The translations under genes and the position numbers were made by a program. From the NCBI RefSeq assembly GCF_900176355.1, contig NZ_FWXI01000018.1, forward strand, positions 1 through 64,000: DNA of 64,000 nt, read 5' to 3'. The number at the start of each line of letters is the position of its first letter. The stretch's first letter is position 1. The notes beneath the pieces are model-generated. The model ran no database searches. It saw only the letters and a program-made list of their open reading frames with translations, and had not been told where the DNA came from. Of the stretch, positions 61,243 through 64,000 are shown in pieces. The stretch comes from Sporomusa malonica (lineage in GTDB: Bacteria > Bacillota > Negativicutes > Sporomusales > Sporomusaceae).

Positions 61243-62892
61243 TTATACACTGAAAGTGCATTGATGATCTACTGTAGGTAACACGCTATCATCTACTGCA
61301 GCTGGCAGCAATACAGTAAAAGTAGTTCCTTGACTGGTTTGGCTGGATACGGATATTTTGCCGCCATGGCTCTGAACAATGCTATAACATACCGACAATC
61401 CCAGACCTGTGCCATTTTCCTTGGTCGTAAAAAAAGGTGTACCCAACTTATCAATTATTTCCTGGGGAATTCCATTGCCATTGTCCTCGACTGTTATCGC
61501 CATCATACCCTGTTGTCTGCCAATGGCGACCACAACCTTCCCCTTGTCAGGCACTGCTTCTACGGCATTTTTCAGCAAATTAATAAATACTTGCTTAAGC
61601 TGAGATACATCGCCAAAAGCAACGCATCCTAATGTTGGTAGTTTTATGTCTAACTCTGCATGTTTATCATGCAATTGCCCTTCCATAAGAAAAGCAATAT
61701 CCTGCAGCAGCTTACACATGTTGACTTTTTCAAAAACCGGCTCTTTAGGCGGCCGTGCTAACATCTGAAACTCGCTAATCAGATTGTCTATCCGGCCTAT
61801 TTCGGCTACAATGATCTCTAAATGCTCAGGACGCGGCGGTCTATCATTCCGGCGAGCCATGAGCTGAATAAAGCCTTTTATCGATGTAAGAGGGTTTCTG
61901 ATTTCATGGGCAATACCGGCAGCCAGTTGATTCACACATGTCATACGTTCCAGCCTGAGCTGCTCCCGTTCGTGCTCATGCTGACGATTCTGCCGCCATA
62001 CACCATATACTAGCGCAAGGCACAGTATAAAGAAAAGTATATTGCCACCTTCATCTAGCGATTTAACAAGCACTCTACCATATACAATATTAACTGGAAC
62101 AGCCACAACTACTCGCCAGTTGTTATAGACAGTGTCTGTATAAATGAACAGTTTATCCACATTATCCAAGAAAGACTTGATAACAACAGCTCCCGCTTTA
62201 TCAGACAACATATTGCTTATCTGTTCTTTAAACACGGAATGCTCGTTATAAACGTCTACCAGCCTAGGGTGATCAACAATATTACCATTACTGTCCATGA
62301 TGAAAACATATCCTCGTTCACGTATGTAGTCACGTGGGACACCAGCTGCAATATCACTAGTAGGTACACGAGCCGATAGTATTGCCGCAACATTGCCCTT
62401 ATCATCAAGAACAGGCACCCTCAAGCTAACATAGGCGTCTGCAATATTTTCTTCTATTATAATATCAGAAACAACACTCCTGCCTTCAAGTGCCGTTTGA
62501 AAGCTTTTATCATTAATTAGTACGTTATTTCGATTGTAACTATTGGCCGGAGTTGTTAACAAACCAATAATTTCCTTACCCTGCGGATCATATAACACAA
62601 GATTGCGAAAACCAAGCACATTGCTGGCAATATATAATTCATGCCTGGCCTTATCAATATCAAGTTTTTTTACACTATTGCTTGCTGCTAAAAATTTAAG
62701 CCCAGTCAAACGGGAATTAAAGTACATATCCAGATAATTTGCCGCGATTGTAAGACCTTCTTTTTCACTGGCGATTACACTCCGGTACTGATAATGAAAG
62801 TAGTTAATGATAAGAGCACTAACAACAGCCACCAGTGTTGTAATAATGGTAACTGCAGCCGATTTACTTTTGCTTCGCGGCGACAAGAGCAT
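61243..62892 (-). CDS. Orphan sensor histidine kinase with dCache domain
   Basis: A 549-residue protein from ATG 62892 (AGGTGGTG 9 bases upstream). One membrane helix, an extracellular double Cache domain (about 45-270), a second helix (about 285-305), HisKA with AAGIAHEIRNPLTSIKGFIQ, and HATPase with LLKNAVEAVPD, VEDNGNGIPQ and GTGLGLSVCYS. The kinase core is very like that of the orphan kinase at 57,670, and no response regulator is adjacent. It may feed the sporulation phosphorelay or another shared regulator. The stimulus is unknown. Confidence 0.9.
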   Translation of the reverse strand: MLLSPRSKSKSAAVTIITTLVAVVSALIINYFHYQYRSVIASEKEGLTIAANYLDMYFNSRLTGLKFLAASNSVKKLDIDKARHELYIASNVLGFRNLVLYDPQGKEIIGLLTTPANSYNRNNVLINDKSFQTALEGRSVVSDIIIEENIADAYVSLRVPVLDDKGNVAAILSARVPTSDIAAGVPRDYIRERGYVFIMDSNGNIVDHPRLVDVYNEHSVFKEQISNMLSDKAGAVVIKSFLDNVDKLFIYTDTVYNNWRVVVAVPVNIVYGRVLVKSLDEGGNILFFILCLALVYGVWRQNRQHEHEREQLRLERMTCVNQLAAGIAHEIRNPLTSIKGFIQLMARRNDRPPRPEHLEIIVAEIGRIDNLISEFQMLARPPKEPVFEKVNMCKLLQDIAFLMEGQLHDKHAELDIKLPTLGCVAFGDVSQLKQVFINLLKNAVEAVPDKGKVVVAIGRQQGMMAITVEDNGNGIPQEIIDKLGTPFFTTKENGTGLGLSVCYSIVQSHGGKISVSSQTSQGTTFTVLLPAAVDDSVLPTVDHQCTFSV

Positions 62893-63032
62893 GAATTTCT
62901 TCACCACCTTTTTCTGACACAATTCGCCAAAATTCAGACTTTTCCTGCTAAATTATATTGGGCTTTGATGTTTTTTTCACAAATAGCAAACAAAAGAAGC
63001 CCTCAGACTATGCTGAAAGCTTCTTTTGTTTA

Positions 63033-63108
<76 letters not shown>

Positions 63109-63135
63109 ATGTAACTAGTATAAGGATGTTCTTCG

Positions 63136-63289
63136 CTACCGCTCAGAACTAAGCGATTCGCACAGGTTTTCGCGTCTCTCTCGCTCCTAAAAACCTGGCT
63201 CTCTGCTTATCACTACCGCTCGGAAGTAAGCGACTCACTCAGGTTCTCATTTCGCCTATCGGCTCGTGAGAACCTGGTTCGCTGCTTAT
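63136..63289. repeat. Tandem pair of 77-bp hairpin repeats between tRNA genes
   Basis: Unit 1 begins ctaccgctcagaactaagcg at 63136 and unit 2 begins ctaccgctcggaagtaagcg at 63213. Each ends with a CAGGTT...AACCTGG hairpin and 'ctgcttat'. The stems are kept while the loops differ. The 180-base gap between tRNA-Val and tRNA-Glu contains nothing else. Confidence 0.8.
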
Positions 63290-63363
63290 GGTGACCCGTA
63301 AGGGAATCGAACCCTTGATACCGCCGTGAAAGGGCGGTGTCTTAACCGCTTGACCAACGGGCC
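63289..63363 (-). tRNA. tRNA-Glu (anticodon TTC)
   Basis: Acceptor stem GGCCCGT/ACGGGTC with one G-U pair, anticodon loop CTTTCAC, T loop TTCGATT and encoded CCA. Confidence 0.95.
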
Positions 63364-63373
63364 GAATGTAAAA

Positions 63374-63449
63374 TGGCTCCTCGAGTAGGACTCGAACCTA
63401 CGACCGATCGGTTAACAGCCGATTGCTCTACCAACTGAGCTATCGAGGA
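63374..63449 (-). tRNA. tRNA-Asn (anticodon GTT)
   Basis: Acceptor stem TCCTCGA/TCGAGGA, anticodon loop CTGTTAA, T loop TTCGAGT and encoded CCA. It is probably first in the Asn-Glu-Val cluster. Confidence 0.95.
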
Positions 63450-63635
63450 ATGTCTCATAACATTATGAATTATATACTAGGTAAAATAAAATTGCAAGTA
63501 GCCGCATGTATTTTTTTATGGTCAATTAGTTGCCCTATATTACCGAACAAAGCCTGATAGCAAAGGATATTTTTGCTAAAACATCAAATACTGATAGTAT
63601 AACTATAAAAGAACATATCTAAGGAGGTATTACTT

Positions 63636-64000
63636 TTGGATCCAAGAATTAAAACTCTCGCCAAAAACCTGATTGGGTATTCAACCAGTCTTGCGCGTGG
63701 TGAAAAAATATTAATTGAAATGTTTGATGATGCCCTGCCTTTAGCCAAGGCACTTGTGGATGAAACTTATGCAGCCGGTGCCATACCCTTTCTTGAGCTA
63801 AAGAACAGCCAACTGCAGCGGGCTCTGCTCCTGAAATCCTCAAGTGAACAACTTAAATTGGCAGCTTCCTGGGAAGAGGCCCGGATGAAGGAAATGAATG
63901 CTTATATTGCCATCAGAGCCAGTTTCAACATTACCGAAATGGCTGATGTTCCCTCCTCTCAGCTGCAGAGTTATCAGCAGGAATGGGTCAAGCCTGTGCA
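63636..64000 (+). CDS. Aminopeptidase, M29 (thermophilic) family, 5' part
   Basis: The frame runs open from TTG 63636 (AAGGAGG 8 bases upstream) to the window edge, giving about 121 residues. The start MDPRIKTLAKNLIGYSTSL and the following 'GEKILIEMFDDALPLAKALV' and 'YAAGAIPFLELKNSQL' match M29 metallo-aminopeptidases (AmpS/PepS). The catalytic glutamates and histidines lie beyond the window. Confidence 0.85.
   Translation, partial: MDPRIKTLAKNLIGYSTSLARGEKILIEMFDDALPLAKALVDETYAAGAIPFLELKNSQLQRALLLKSSSEQLKLAASWEEARMKEMNAYIAIRASFNITEMADVPSSQLQSYQQEWVKPV

Noticed and set aside
63649..63843. Minus-strand 64-codon frame near the right edge
   Set aside because: It is the shadow of the M29 aminopeptidase gene on the plus strand.

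Overview
The window looks like a chromosomal segment of a Gram-negative-type Firmicute (Negativicutes, most like the Sporomusaceae). This is inference from gene content: a B12-dependent glutamate fermentation locus, a 2-hydroxyacyl-CoA dehydratase-type cluster, FeoAB, two orphan sporulation-style histidine kinases, 5TM/c-di-GMP signalling proteins and AGGAGG-type ribosome binding sites throughout. Nothing in the sequence itself fixes the species.

Region 1 (1-12,350) is accessory DNA. It holds an IS110 fragment, azlCD with a divergent LysR regulator, an SMR efflux gene behind a decayed TetR gene, two REP-type (Y1/HUH) transposases each flanked by their own palindromic or inverted repeats, a lipoprotein, a broken tyrosine integrase, a GNAT gene, a frameshifted DUF4931 gene, a complete IS256-family element, an anion permease bracketed by RAYT repeats, and several gene stumps. 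It ends at a tRNA cluster (Arg-TCT, Gly-TCC, Pro-TGG), next to a second copy of the integrase-end sequence.

Region 2 (12,400-27,600) is one block on the minus strand. In order of transcription it encodes a GntR regulator with a 26-bp palindromic operator, glutamate mutase (glmS, glmL, glmE), methylaspartate ammonia-lyase, a P-loop protein of unknown role, citrate-lyase-type subunits citD, citE, citF and the ligase citC, then aspartate ammonia-lyase, malic enzyme and a two-subunit class I fumarase. Read together this is the methylaspartate route of glutamate fermentation (glutamate, 3-methylaspartate, mesaconate, citramalate, acetate plus pyruvate). The 'citrate lyase' is therefore probably a citramalate lyase, and the class I hydratase may act on mesaconate.

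Region 3 (27,800-36,900) carries iron and signalling genes: a FeoB-associated small Cys-rich protein, feoB, two feoA genes with a Fur box, and a response regulator overlapping a large CheA-like kinase that ends in a CheX-like domain. The kinase promoter has its own Fur box. A divergent EAL phosphodiesterase gene has a strongly structured leader, and a rubrerythrin-like gene and an RDD membrane protein gene follow.

Region 4 (37,000-46,300) is housekeeping plus an orphan cluster: yfcE-like phosphodiesterase, rdgB and rph; then a deacetylase with a zinc ribbon, a hydantoinase/oxoprolinase-type protein, a BadF-type activase and an HgdB-like iron-sulfur protein; then a CofE-like ligase, murI and a thioesterase.

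Region 5 (46,500-54,000) has small genes and two notable systems. One is a three-gene cassette: a cytoplasmic solute-binding-like protein with an N-terminal DUF1858 domain, a Cys-rich SIMIBI-type GTPase and an ABC ATPase with no permease. The other is a pair of divergent c-di-GMP-I riboswitches, one before a GGDEF-EAL membrane protein and one before a tiny membrane protein.

Region 6 (54,000-64,000) holds tRNA-Arg(CCG), a zinc-ribbon membrane protein, two MFS transporters, two orphan sensor kinases, the niacin repressor NiaR, a Trk/Kch-type potassium channel, three more tRNAs (Val, Glu, Asn) separated by a duplicated hairpin, and the start of an M29 aminopeptidase gene.
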